Of a DNA stretch of 64,000 bases, positions 18,223-27,020 are shown piece by piece (the first letter of the stretch is position 1; each line of letters starts with the position of its first letter). The stretch is from Betaproteobacteria bacterium (lineage in GTDB: Bacteria > Pseudomonadota > Gammaproteobacteria > Burkholderiales > Rhodocyclaceae): the NCBI GenBank assembly GCA_016194935.1, contig JACQAO010000070.1, positions 62,001 to 126,000 on the forward strand, read 5' to 3'. The notes under the pieces were generated by a model. That model did not search any database and was not told the DNA's origin. It saw nothing but the letters and a program-made list of their open reading frames with translations. A program made the translations under genes and the position numbers.

Positions 18223-18966
18223 ATGAAAAAACGTATCGTCGCCGAATCCAAGCCGGACGACCGCGATAACTCTCCGCTCTATCTTCAGCTTGCGCGCAAG
18301 CTGGAGGAGGATATCCGCCTGGGACGCTACAAGGTGCACGAGGCGTTGCCATCCGAGAGGCTGCTGGCGGAATCTCTTGGCGTATCGCGCGTAACCGCAC
18401 GCAAGGCGATTGACCAGTTGGTTGGCCGGGGCATGATCCTGCGCAAGCGCGGCTCCGGCAACTACATCGCGCCGCATCTGGAGCAGCCGCTATCACGGCT
18501 GACGAGTTTTTCCGAGGAGCTGCATCGGCGCGGTTATGAGCCGAGTTCGCGCTGGCTTGATCGTTCAATCACCCATGCCACCCCGGATGAGCAACTCAGT
18601 CTGGGGCTGTCGACAAACGTCAAAGTCGCGCGCCTGGAGCGGCTGCGCCTGGCGGACGACGTAGTGATGGCGTATGAGTTGAGCATACTGCCGCAAAGCG
18701 TGCTGGCAGAGCCCAAAGCGGTCAAGGATTCATTGTATGAATATCTCGCAAAAATCGGTCAGGTTCCTGTGCGCGCCTTGCAGCATATCCGCGCGCTCAA
18801 TGCCGAGCCGCGTCTCGCGGAGCAATTGGGTGTCGCAAAGGGGAAAGCGGTATTATTTATTACCCGCATTGCTTACCTTGCATCCGGCCAGGCTGTTGAA
18901 CTGACGCACTCATATTGCCGCAGTGACTACTATGATTTCGTTGCGGAAATGTGGAGAGAAGCTTGA
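18223..18966 (+). CDS. GntR family transcriptional regulator (HutC/UTRA subfamily)
   Basis: A 247-residue regulator. Residues about 17-85 are the winged helix-turn-helix (SPLYLQLARKLEEDIRLG, LPSERLLAESLGVSRVTARK), and residues about 100-240 are the UTRA ligand domain, which in NagR/NagQ-type proteins binds phosphorylated amino sugars. A good ribosome site (AGAGG) precedes ATG 18223. Its stop overlaps the start of anmK, so the two are co-translated. It probably represses itself and the amino-sugar genes downstream through TGGTATTA/AATACCA elements. The effector is not known; GlcNAc-6-P or MurNAc-6-P is the natural guess. Confidence 0.9.
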   Translation: MKKRIVAESKPDDRDNSPLYLQLARKLEEDIRLGRYKVHEALPSERLLAESLGVSRVTARKAIDQLVGRGMILRKRGSGNYIAPHLEQPLSRLTSFSEELHRRGYEPSSRWLDRSITHATPDEQLSLGLSTNVKVARLERLRLADDVVMAYELSILPQSVLAEPKAVKDSLYEYLAKIGQVPVRALQHIRALNAEPRLAEQLGVAKGKAVLFITRIAYLASGQAVELTHSYCRSDYYDFVAEMWREA

Positions 18967-20171
18967 ACCGGAATATTGAACTGCTTTATCAACTCGCCGG
19001 AAAACCCTCACGGCGAATTATCGGCCTGATGTCCGGGACTTCGTTGGATGGCCTGGATGTTGCACTGTGCGAGGTGTCAGGGTCCGGTGAAACCACCAAA
19101 GTCACGTTGCAAAATTTTGAAACTGTTATTTACACTGACGATATCAAAGCCGAAATTCGGCAGGTTTTTGCGAAGCAAACAATTGATTTTCAGCACCTGG
19201 CGCTTTTGAACGAGTGGATCGGCATTCTCCATGCCGGGATGATCCTGGATTGCCTCGGGAAATGGCGCGTCCCAGCCAGTGAAGTTGATTTGATAGCGTC
19301 GCATGGGCAAACAGTGCTGCATGCGCCCAAAGTTTTGCATGCCCTGGAAAAATTTCCCAACGCGACGCTGCAAATCGGCGATGGCGACCACATCGCAGTC
19401 GGAACCGGCATCATCACGCTCTCTGACTTCCGGCAAAAACACCTTGCTGCAGGCGGCGAGGGCGCGCCGCTGGCGGTTTATGGCGACTATTATATTTTTG
19501 GCAGGAAGGGCGAAAACCGCATCATGCTCAACCTCGGCGGCATCGCCAACTTCACGTATTTACCTGCCAGCATGAATCCGGAAGAAGTATTCGTCACCGA
19601 CACAGGCGCCGGCAACACGCTGATCGATGCGTTTACCCGCTTGAATTACCCGGAGCGTGCCTGCGACAGGGATGCCGAACTCGCCCGGCAGGGCAGCGTC
19701 AATCAAGACTTGCTGGCCGCACTGAAGTCCGACAGGTTTTTCCGGCAATCCTTTCCCAAAACCACCGGGCCTGAGTTATTCAGTATCGAATACGTTCGCC
19801 ATGCGCAAGAATCAAGCAATACAAAAAATATTTCGGCGCATGACCTGCTGGCGACGCTCACGCGATTCAGCGCTGAAACCATTGCCGAGGCAATTTTAAA
19901 ATGCGCGCACGGCACAGAGCGCAGCATTGCCGACTTCCATATTTACATGTCCGGCGGCGGCATGCACAACCCCCTGCTGACAGGCTGGTTGAAGGAATTG
20001 CTGGGATGCCGGTTTTCACGGACAGACGCCCTGGGCATAAGCGGCGACGCCAAGGAGGCTGTGCTGTTCGCAATTCTGGCTAACGAAAGCGTATCTGGCG
20101 GTAAATCCGATTTTGGCTCACGCAAGGGCATCCCTTCCGTAGCCCTGGGGAAAATTTCATTTCCTTCCTGA
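18951..20171 (+). CDS. anmK: 1,6-anhydro-N-acetylmuramic acid kinase
   Basis: About 400 residues, the cytoplasmic kinase that opens and phosphorylates anhydro-MurNAc to MurNAc-6-P in peptidoglycan recycling. Motifs are complete: GLMSGTSLDGLDVALCEV (ATP loop), HGQTVLH, GEGAPLA, LNLGGIANFTYLP, DTGAGNTLIDAF, and MSGGGMHNPLL. The ATG at 18951 lies inside gntR; a TTG at 18963 that overlaps the gntR stop (TTGA) has a well-spaced GGAGAG and could be the true start, removing four residues. I see no MurQ or NagZ gene nearby, so MurNAc-6-P would be processed by genes elsewhere. The GntR overlap shows the pathway is regulated locally. Confidence 0.93.
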   Translation: MERSLNRNIELLYQLAGKPSRRIIGLMSGTSLDGLDVALCEVSGSGETTKVTLQNFETVIYTDDIKAEIRQVFAKQTIDFQHLALLNEWIGILHAGMILDCLGKWRVPASEVDLIASHGQTVLHAPKVLHALEKFPNATLQIGDGDHIAVGTGIITLSDFRQKHLAAGGEGAPLAVYGDYYIFGRKGENRIMLNLGGIANFTYLPASMNPEEVFVTDTGAGNTLIDAFTRLNYPERACDRDAELARQGSVNQDLLAALKSDRFFRQSFPKTTGPELFSIEYVRHAQESSNTKNISAHDLLATLTRFSAETIAEAILKCAHGTERSIADFHIYMSGGGMHNPLLTGWLKELLGCRFSRTDALGISGDAKEAVLFAILANESVSGGKSDFGSRKGIPSVALGKISFPS

Positions 20172-20189
20172 GAAAAATCATATACCCGC

Positions 20190-20207
20190 ATACCTGAAAA
20201 GTGGTAT
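20190..20207. promoter_or_regulatory. inverted ATACC/GGTAT element downstream of anmK
   Basis: ATACC (20190-20194) and GGTAT (20203-20207) form an inverted pair with an eight-base spacer; the right arm is part of TGGTATTA. This fits a dimeric GntR-family site in the anmK/TonB-receptor gap. Confidence 0.35.
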
Positions 20208-20231
20208 TAGTTTTTTTAAGCCACGGCGCGT

Positions 20232-20278
20232 TTATTCAGGGAAACCGGCATAAATAATGGCCTGGCGACCCTGAATAA
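20232..20278. repeat. 10-bp inverted repeat with a 27-base loop
   Basis: TTATTCAGGG (20232-20241) and CCCTGAATAA (20269-20278) are perfect complements. It lies between anmK and the TonB-receptor gene and is not followed by a T-run, so it may be an mRNA structure or a protein-binding site rather than a terminator. Confidence 0.55.
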
Positions 20279-20315
20279 TGGGCCTTGACTATGTTTAACG
20301 TATCGTGTAAAAATT

Positions 20316-20333
20316 AATACCACAAAAATACCA
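20316..20333 (+). promoter_or_regulatory. tandem AATACCA operators upstream of the TonB-receptor gene
   Basis: AATACCA occurs at 20316-20322 and 20327-20333, a direct repeat with an 11-base period, one helical turn. The same sequence in inverse (TGGTATT) lies at 20202-20208 and upstream of gntR. They are 70-90 bases before the receptor ATG, a sensible place for GntR control. Confidence 0.45.
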
Positions 20334-20404
20334 ATAATTTTCGAGTACCTGAGTACCCAGTAAGGTAGCTCAAACACAGGCAACTCTAAACATCAGGAGG
20401 AGAG

Positions 20405-23146
20405 ATGAAGCCAATAACGCTGCTGCTACGCGCCACTACAGTATTAGCCGTTGTTGCGCTCGGAAATGCGAGCGCTGTTGCACAACAGAATGCTGTGAAA
20501 AAAAACGACGACACACCGCCGGAGTCCAGGCAGGAGGCAGTCGAGGCTATCGTTGTAACCGGCACGCGGATCAAGGCGGCAGGTCTTACATCAACCAGTC
20601 CGGTGAGCCAGATCAGCGCCGAGGAACTGGGACTTCTTCGTGCGGTGACGGTGGAGGATTTTTCAGTGAAACTTCCGCAACTGGCGGGCGGTGTTAATAG
20701 CACATCGGCCGGCAGTGATGCTTTCGGCGCGCAAACCCTGGATTTACGCAACCTTGGCCAGAACCGGACACTGGTGCTCATCAACGGTACGCGCGCGGTG
20801 CCGTTCAGTTTTCGCAATGCAGTGGATGTTAATTTCATCCCCGCGCCACTGTTGAAGCGGGTTGACATCCTGACCGGCGGCGCTGCCGCCGTCTATGGTG
20901 CAGACGCGGTTGCCGGCGTGGTCAATTTCATCATCAATGATGACTTTAGAGGCATACAGGCTTCCACCAACTATCGTGCGGTACGGGGCGGCGGTTCGCA
21001 ATATGGCGTGAATGCCACCTACGGGGCCGCTTTGGGTGATCGCGGCAGTTTTGTGGGCTACCTCGAACACACGGAACGCGAAGCCTTGCTTGCCGGCAGC
21101 CGGGATTTTGCCCTGAACAATCCCCTGTTACTCGCTGGCGCCGGAGGCAACTTCACCGATGTGGCCAGCGGACGCAAATTTTCGGTTAACCAGGCCAATC
21201 AATTCACGCTGACGCCGCAAACCACTGACTACACACCCGGATACATGCTGGTCCAGCCGATGAAACGATTGAATGCATCGGGGTTCTTCAAATACGACCT
21301 GACCAATGACCTTCAGGCCTATGGAAGAATCATGTATTCCAACGTCAAGACGATCGGCGCGCCGCGCTCGGGGCAGGCGCCCGCCGTGGTCAGCGGCGTA
21401 TTTGCCGTCAACAGCAGTAATCCTTTCATTCCACCGGAGGCTCGCAGCCTATTGACCTTCGTGAACGGCACGGCGCAGGTTCAGATCAACCGCTCACTGA
21501 GCGAGCTCGGCGTGAAGACTGCTGAAAATAACCGGGATACGTTTCAGGCACAGTTAGGTCTGCGCGGCCCGATCACCGACGCCGTCAGTTGGGATGTTTA
21601 CGGACAGGTTGGCAGCTCGAAGGAGTCAATTGTCGTCAATGGCGACGGCATAAAATCCAGATTTGCCGGCCTGGTTAACACGACCGATATCTTTGGCCCC
21701 GGCGCGGATTTATCGTCGCTTGCACAACAGTTCAAATATGGTGACCGCGAGCGCAAACAATCCGTAGCTGCCGCGACAGTTTCGGGCGATAGCAGCGATG
21801 TTTTCAAACTTCCAGCCGGCCCAGTGGGTTTTGCCATCGGCGTTGAATCCCGGCTCGAAACCGGCGCCTTCGACTACAACCCTGATCTCGGTCTCTCATT
21901 CAGCCAGGGCGTGGAGACTGGCCCTGCTGTGCCGCCGTTTTTCCGCGCCAATGAAACCTATGCTGAAGTGCTCATCCCAATTTTGGCCAAGTTGCCCTTC
22001 GTCGAAAACTTTTCGATTGAAGGCGCGACGCGCAATTCCGCCTACAAAAAATCGGTGGGACAATCGAACAGTTACAAGTCCGACAAAATCGGTGCTTCGT
22101 GGGCGCTCAGCGAAGATTTTCGCCTGCGCGCCACGCGCCAATCGGTTATCCGCGAGCCCAACATCGGTGAGTTCGCCAACCCGATCTTTTCCATCCCCTT
22201 CAACAGCCTGGTGAACGTCGCGCGTCTCAGACCCAGGTACGCGGGTGACCCTTGCGTGCTTGGCACCGGAAATCCCGAGCAATGCAGGCGTTTCAACGCG
22301 CCTGCCGTCGGCTCGTACAACTCATTGGACCCGACGCTCTTGACCGGTGGCTATTTCTTCGGCGGCAACCCGGATATCCGCGCCGAAAAAGGCACGACCA
22401 AGACACTCGGCGCGGTTTTCACGCCACGGAGCTTGAAGGAACTTAATCTGACGGTCGATTATTACAGCGTCAAGATCAAGGACGCGGTGGGGCAGGTTCA
22501 ACCCATCGACGCACTGACCAGTTGCTATATCACCGATCCCCGGGCCGACAATCCGCTCTGCCAGGCCGTCACGCGCGATCCGGTGACTGGCCGCATCCTC
22601 AACGGATACCCGGTTGATCGCAACCTGGCCGTCATCCAGCAGGAAGGCCTCGACATTGGCGCCAGCTACAAGCAGGATGCTCCGTTTGGACTGACCGGAC
22701 AGAAACTGACCTGGCAATATCAAGCTTCAATCGTCCAGAAGTACATGATTCAGAAAAACCCGGTGCTCGATCCGATTGATTGCAAGGGTACCTATGGATT
22801 CCGCTGTTCTTCCGATGCCGTGACGCTGGTGGCGCCGGATTATCGTCATCGCGCGTCACTGACCTGGGACCGGAATCCGGTGACAACGCAATTGGGCTGG
22901 ACACGTATCGGCAAGGTGCGGGACAGTACGGTCGGCAGCACGGAAACCATTGCCGCGCAAGATTACTTTGACGTGAATCTTTCGTGGCGCGCGCCAGTCA
23001 AGGGGGTGACGGTCAATTTCGGTATCGACAACCTTTTGAATAAACAGCCGCCGCAACCGAAAAACCCTGGAACATTCAACACCTACCCCGACACTTACAA
23101 TGTGATCGGCAGGTCGTTCGGCGTGTCGCTAACTTACCGGCAATAA
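20405..23146 (+). CDS. TonB-dependent outer-membrane receptor
   Basis: A 913-residue receptor importing a ligand across the outer membrane with TonB energy. Residues 1-26 are a signal peptide (NASAVAQQ), followed by the TonB-box/plug start EAIVVTGTRIKAAG and a plug domain to about residue 170 (LDLRNLGQNRTLVLINGTR, LTGGAAAVYGADAVAGVVNF). The rest is a barrel that ends SFGVSLTYRQ, with Gln rather than the usual aromatic last residue. The ribosome site AGGAGGAG is very strong. The subclass resembles Xanthomonas-type carbohydrate receptors. Neighbouring AnmK, symporter and NagX-like genes suggest muropeptide sugars or chito-oligosaccharides as ligand; sequence alone cannot decide. Confidence 0.92.
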   Translation: MKPITLLLRATTVLAVVALGNASAVAQQNAVKKNDDTPPESRQEAVEAIVVTGTRIKAAGLTSTSPVSQISAEELGLLRAVTVEDFSVKLPQLAGGVNSTSAGSDAFGAQTLDLRNLGQNRTLVLINGTRAVPFSFRNAVDVNFIPAPLLKRVDILTGGAAAVYGADAVAGVVNFIINDDFRGIQASTNYRAVRGGGSQYGVNATYGAALGDRGSFVGYLEHTEREALLAGSRDFALNNPLLLAGAGGNFTDVASGRKFSVNQANQFTLTPQTTDYTPGYMLVQPMKRLNASGFFKYDLTNDLQAYGRIMYSNVKTIGAPRSGQAPAVVSGVFAVNSSNPFIPPEARSLLTFVNGTAQVQINRSLSELGVKTAENNRDTFQAQLGLRGPITDAVSWDVYGQVGSSKESIVVNGDGIKSRFAGLVNTTDIFGPGADLSSLAQQFKYGDRERKQSVAAATVSGDSSDVFKLPAGPVGFAIGVESRLETGAFDYNPDLGLSFSQGVETGPAVPPFFRANETYAEVLIPILAKLPFVENFSIEGATRNSAYKKSVGQSNSYKSDKIGASWALSEDFRLRATRQSVIREPNIGEFANPIFSIPFNSLVNVARLRPRYAGDPCVLGTGNPEQCRRFNAPAVGSYNSLDPTLLTGGYFFGGNPDIRAEKGTTKTLGAVFTPRSLKELNLTVDYYSVKIKDAVGQVQPIDALTSCYITDPRADNPLCQAVTRDPVTGRILNGYPVDRNLAVIQQEGLDIGASYKQDAPFGLTGQKLTWQYQASIVQKYMIQKNPVLDPIDCKGTYGFRCSSDAVTLVAPDYRHRASLTWDRNPVTTQLGWTRIGKVRDSTVGSTETIAAQDYFDVNLSWRAPVKGVTVNFGIDNLLNKQPPQPKNPGTFNTYPDTYNVIGRSFGVSLTYRQ

Positions 23147-23167
23147 TTACGTAAGTGCTTGCTATAC

Positions 23168-23191
23168 GGGCGCCTTCGGTTGAAGGCGCCC
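23168..23191 (+). repeat. perfect 10-bp hairpin between receptor and symporter genes
   Basis: GGGCGCCTTC-GGTT-GAAGGCGCCC is a perfect stem with a four-base loop. No T-run follows, so it is more likely an mRNA stabilising or processing structure that sets the ratio of receptor to symporter than a full terminator. Confidence 0.7.
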
Positions 23192-23199
23192 TCATCGCC

Positions 23200-24654
23200 A
23201 TGTCACCCACACTGCTGTTCTCTCTCGTCATCAGTTACTTTTTGCTGCTGCTTGCGGTGGCGTGGGCAACATCGCGGGGGGCGAACAACGACGCGTTTTT
23301 CATAGGCAATAAAAACAGCAACTGGATGCTGGTGGCATTCGGCATGATTGGCACGTCCTTGAGCGGCGTGACGTTTATCAGCGTTCCCGGCGCGGTGGGC
23401 GCGACAGCGTTTACCTATTTCCAAATCGTGCTTGGGCAATTGATCGGCTACTTTGTAATCGCCTTCGTACTGCTGCCCATTTTCTATAAGCTGAATCTCA
23501 CTTCGATTTACGATTTTCTGGGTATCCGGCTGGGTCCGCGCTCGAGAAAAACCGGTGCTTCTTTTTTTATTCTGTCACGCACTGTGGGGGCAACGGCGCG
23601 CCTGTATCTGGTAATCAATATTTTGCAGGACGCGATCCTGGACAGCCTGCACGTGCCGTTTTGGCTGACTGCCGCCGTCATCATCATGATGATTCTGCTG
23701 TACACCTATGAAGGCGGGGTGAAGACCATCGTATGGACGGATACCCTGCAAACTTCCTGCATGCTGCTGGGTCTGGTCATGAGCGTACTCTATTTGCTCA
23801 ACGGCCTGAACCTGTCCATCTATCAAGCCTGGGCTCAAATGGATGCACGCGGGTTGTCAACAATATTCGTGACGGACATTGACAGCAGGGAATTCTGGCT
23901 AAAACAGGTTCTGGCCGGGATGTTTATTGCAATTGCGATGACCGGCATGGATCAGGAAATGATGCAAAAAAACATCTCGGTGAAAACGCTCGCCAATTCA
24001 CAGAAAAACATGGTCACGCTGGCGCTCATCATGGTGTGCGTCGTGCTGCTGTTTTTATTCCTGGGCGGGCTGCTGTATTTATATGCGCCGACAGCAGGTG
24101 TGACAGACATAGGCGACAAAATTTTCCCCGCTGTGGCATTGGGGCACTTGCCGTCGCTGTTGCAGGTGATTTTTGTAATCGCGTTGATTTCGGCGTTGTT
24201 TCCCAGTGCAGATGGCGCAATCACGGCGCTGACATCCAGTTTTTGCATCGACATACTTTCGCTGCAAAAGCGGGAGAATCTTGGTGAGGCCGAGCTTAAA
24301 CATATCCGACATCGCGTTCATCTCGGTTTTGCTGCGATATTCCTACTTCTGATTATGGTGTTCAAATGGATCGACAGCAGCAGCATGATCGGCCTGATTT
24401 TGAAGCTTGCGGCGTTCACCTATGGGCCGCTGCTGGGATTGTTTGCGTTCGGCATTTTGACCAGGCGCAAAGTGCGCGATTCGCTGGCGCCGTGGATTGC
24501 GATAGCCGCACCCTTGATCAGTTTTCTGATTGATGCGTTTCAAGCTGCGCTATTCGGCCGTTATCAAATCGGCCTGGAGCTGCTGATCGTCAATGGCGCG
24601 ATCACCTTCCTCGGCCTGTGGCTGGCGTCACGCCCAGGAATTTCTGCCCCCTAA
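23200..24654 (+). CDS. sodium:solute symporter (SSS family)
   Basis: A 484-residue inner-membrane transporter with about 13 hydrophobic helices. The family signature region GSLSG is seen as IGTSLSGVTFISVPG in helix 2, and AIAMTGMDQEMMQKN and ALFPSADGAITAL match the SGLT-like sodium-binding helices. I chose ATG 23200 because it begins directly with the first membrane helix; the frame is open from 23155 but that stretch contains the hairpin. It follows the TonB receptor and would carry the same ligand, or its product, from periplasm to cytoplasm using a sodium gradient. The link to N-acetyl sugars is by neighbourhood. Confidence 0.9.
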   Translation: MSPTLLFSLVISYFLLLLAVAWATSRGANNDAFFIGNKNSNWMLVAFGMIGTSLSGVTFISVPGAVGATAFTYFQIVLGQLIGYFVIAFVLLPIFYKLNLTSIYDFLGIRLGPRSRKTGASFFILSRTVGATARLYLVINILQDAILDSLHVPFWLTAAVIIMMILLYTYEGGVKTIVWTDTLQTSCMLLGLVMSVLYLLNGLNLSIYQAWAQMDARGLSTIFVTDIDSREFWLKQVLAGMFIAIAMTGMDQEMMQKNISVKTLANSQKNMVTLALIMVCVVLLFLFLGGLLYLYAPTAGVTDIGDKIFPAVALGHLPSLLQVIFVIALISALFPSADGAITALTSSFCIDILSLQKRENLGEAELKHIRHRVHLGFAAIFLLLIMVFKWIDSSSMIGLILKLAAFTYGPLLGLFAFGILTRRKVRDSLAPWIAIAAPLISFLIDAFQAALFGRYQIGLELLIVNGAITFLGLWLASRPGISAP

Positions 24655-24662
24655 GCCAACCG

Positions 24663-25820
24663 ATGTTTACTCCCGCGCGCCCACGTCTGGATTCACTCGA
24701 TGCCTTTCGTGGATTTACCATTGCCGCGATGGTGCTGGTCAATAATCCCGGCGATTGGAACCATCTCTATCCGCAACTGGCGCATGCAAAATGGCACGGC
24801 TGGACTTTCACCGACTGGATTTTTCCTTTCTTCCTGTTCATCGCCGGGGTTTCGATGCGCCTGTCGCTGGGCTGGCGTGCCGATGAGGGCGCCGGCAAAG
24901 CCGTCTTGCTGGCTCAATTGTATAAGCGCGCGGCGATCATTTTCCTGGTCGGCTTGTCGCTCAACCTGGTTCCTGCATTTGACTGGAGCAGCCTGCGCAT
25001 CCCCGGCGTACTACAGCGGATTGCCCTGTGCACCGCGCTGGCCGCGCCTATCGTAGTGTTCTTCCGCTGGCAGTGGCAATGCGCCTGGATCGTTGCGCTG
25101 TTGTCCGTATATACCGCCTTGATGCTGTGGGCGCCGGTACCAGACCAGAACGGTGTAATCCATGCGGGACTGCTGCAACCCGGCGCGGATTTCGGCGCGT
25201 ATGTCGACCGCTGGCTGCTTGGCGGGCATCTGTGGCCGCTGTCGAAAACCTGGGATCCTGAAGGCCTGGTGTCCACCTTGCCGGCGTTGTGCAGTCAACT
25301 CTTCGGTGTGCTTGCCGGCCAGTGGCTGATGAGCAGGTATACACGCGCGGCGCAAACCGTCTGGATGTTGCTTGCCGGCCTGGCGTTTCTCTGGATTGGC
25401 GTCGTGCTGGATGCCATCCTGATGCCGATCAATAAAAGTCTGTGGACCACTTCCTATTGCATCTTCATGACCGGCTGGGCGCTGATCATGTTCTCGGTGT
25501 TTTACGGGTTTCTCGACGTGATCGAGTCGGCGGCGATCCGCGCCAAAGCGCGGATTCTGGCGACACCCCTGATCATTTACGGCATGAACGCCTTGTTCAT
25601 TTTCGCGTTCTCCAGCTTGGTCGCCAAAATGCTGGGCTTCATCAAAATAACCCAGCCGGACGGAACGCCGGTCTCGTTGAAGAATTTACTTGCCGGTGCG
25701 CTCCATGTTCTGCGACTCTCGCCCATCGACACCTCGCTGTTGTTCGCGCTGCTGTTCAACGCCGCGATGTTCCTGGTGGCCTGGGTGATGTGGCGCAAAC
25801 GCTGGTTTGTCAAAGTCTGA
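24663..25820 (+). CDS. nagX: NagX-like membrane acyltransferase family protein (DUF5009)
   Basis: A 385-residue inner-membrane protein with about 10-11 helices. The N-terminal signature LDSLDAFRGFTIAAMVLVN and the FTDWIFPFFLFIAGVSM segment are characteristic of the NagX/heparan-alpha-glucosaminide N-acetyltransferase-like family. In other bacteria nagX genes accompany GlcNAc-utilisation genes, but their reaction is not settled. The ATG at 24663 sits eight bases after the symporter stop and gives the family N-terminus. It ends the gntR-anmK-receptor-symporter cluster, converging with nadA after five bases, with no terminator visible. Confidence 0.85.
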   Translation: MFTPARPRLDSLDAFRGFTIAAMVLVNNPGDWNHLYPQLAHAKWHGWTFTDWIFPFFLFIAGVSMRLSLGWRADEGAGKAVLLAQLYKRAAIIFLVGLSLNLVPAFDWSSLRIPGVLQRIALCTALAAPIVVFFRWQWQCAWIVALLSVYTALMLWAPVPDQNGVIHAGLLQPGADFGAYVDRWLLGGHLWPLSKTWDPEGLVSTLPALCSQLFGVLAGQWLMSRYTRAAQTVWMLLAGLAFLWIGVVLDAILMPINKSLWTTSYCIFMTGWALIMFSVFYGFLDVIESAAIRAKARILATPLIIYGMNALFIFAFSSLVAKMLGFIKITQPDGTPVSLKNLLAGALHVLRLSPIDTSLLFALLFNAAMFLVAWVMWRKRWFVKV

Positions 25821-25825
25821 CCAGA

Positions 25826-26956
25826 TCAGGAAGCGTCGAGCATGCGCTGTAGCGCCACCTTTGCCAGCGCCGCCTCGTGCGGCGGTACGCTGATGCGATT
25901 CACCACATTGCCCGCAGCGAGATTCTCCAGGGTCCAGGCCAGATGCTGCGGGTCGATGCGCTGCATGGTCGAACACATGCAGACGGTGGGCGACATGAAC
26001 TGGACGATCTTGCCTTCCGCCTTGACCTCCTCGGCGAGACGCTCGACCAGGTTGAGTTCCGTGCCGACCAGCCAGCGCGTGCCGGGCGCGGCATCTTTCA
26101 CTGTGCGCAGGATGGTCTCGGTCGAGCCGATGAAATCGGACTGCTGGCATACCTCGAAGCTGCATTCCGGATGCGAGATCACCAGGCCGTCCGGGTATTG
26201 ATTGCGAAAGCGCAGGATATGCGCCGGCTGGAACATCTGGTGCACCGAGCAATGGCCTTTCCACAGCAGGATGCGGGCATTGCGAATTTGCGCGGGGGTG
26301 AGGCCGCCCATTTCCAGGTCGGGGTCCCACACCAGCATCTGCTCCAGCGGTATGTCCATCTTGTGTCCGCTCCAGCGCCCCAGGTGCTGGTCGGGAAAGA
26401 ACAGCACTTTGTCGCGCCGGGCGAAAGACCACTCAAGGATTTTCGTGGCATTGCTGGAAGTGCACACGGTACCGCCGTGCTCGCCGCAAAAAGCTTTCAG
26501 GTCGGCGGCGGAGTTGATGTAGGTGACGGGGGTGAAGTGTTCATCCGGATTCAATACTTCGCCAATCTCGCGCCAGCAGCGCTCGACCTTGGCTAGGCTG
26601 GCCATGTCGGCCATCGAGCAGCCGGCGGCGAGGTCGGGCAGGATGGAGATTTGTTCGGGACGCGACAGAATGTCGGCGACCTCGGCCATGAAATGCACGC
26701 CGCAGAACACGATGAACTCGGCGTCCGACTGGGAGGCCAGGCGCGACAGCTTGAGCGAGTCGCCGGTGATGTCGGCATGCCGATAAACATCGGCGCGCTG
26801 GTAGTGATGGCACAGCAGCACAGCGCGCTTGCCGAGTTGCTCGCGGGCTTTGACGATGCGCAACTGCGCGTCCTCATCGGCCAGGTGATTGTAGCGGTCG
26901 AAGTTGACGATGGCGCGTTGCCCTGAGTGTTGCAGAATTTCGGTGTGGCTGCCCAT
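25826..26956 (-). CDS. nadA: quinolinate synthase A
   Basis: A 376-residue [4Fe-4S] enzyme that condenses iminoaspartate with dihydroxyacetone phosphate to quinolinate in NAD synthesis. The three cluster ligands are recognisable: C113 in GCSMADM, C236 in GHCSVHQMF, and C328 (or C326) in the CMCSTM segment. Other family features are LLCHHYQRADVY, FCGVHFMAE, CTSSNA and SHPECSFEVC. I chose ATG 26956, which matches homologue N-termini; the frame is open to an ATG at 27022 but that would overlap the divergent exporter gene. No nadB or nadC is nearby. Confidence 0.92.
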   Translation of the reverse strand: MGSHTEILQHSGQRAIVNFDRYNHLADEDAQLRIVKAREQLGKRAVLLCHHYQRADVYRHADITGDSLKLSRLASQSDAEFIVFCGVHFMAEVADILSRPEQISILPDLAAGCSMADMASLAKVERCWREIGEVLNPDEHFTPVTYINSAADLKAFCGEHGGTVCTSSNATKILEWSFARRDKVLFFPDQHLGRWSGHKMDIPLEQMLVWDPDLEMGGLTPAQIRNARILLWKGHCSVHQMFQPAHILRFRNQYPDGLVISHPECSFEVCQQSDFIGSTETILRTVKDAAPGTRWLVGTELNLVERLAEEVKAEGKIVQFMSPTVCMCSTMQRIDPQHLAWTLENLAAGNVVNRISVPPHEAALAKVALQRMLDAS

Positions 26957-27020
26957 GGTTGTGACGCGAGACGTTAGAATTACGGAATACAAAGTATAGG
27001 CCGAAGCCCGGTCGTTTGCC

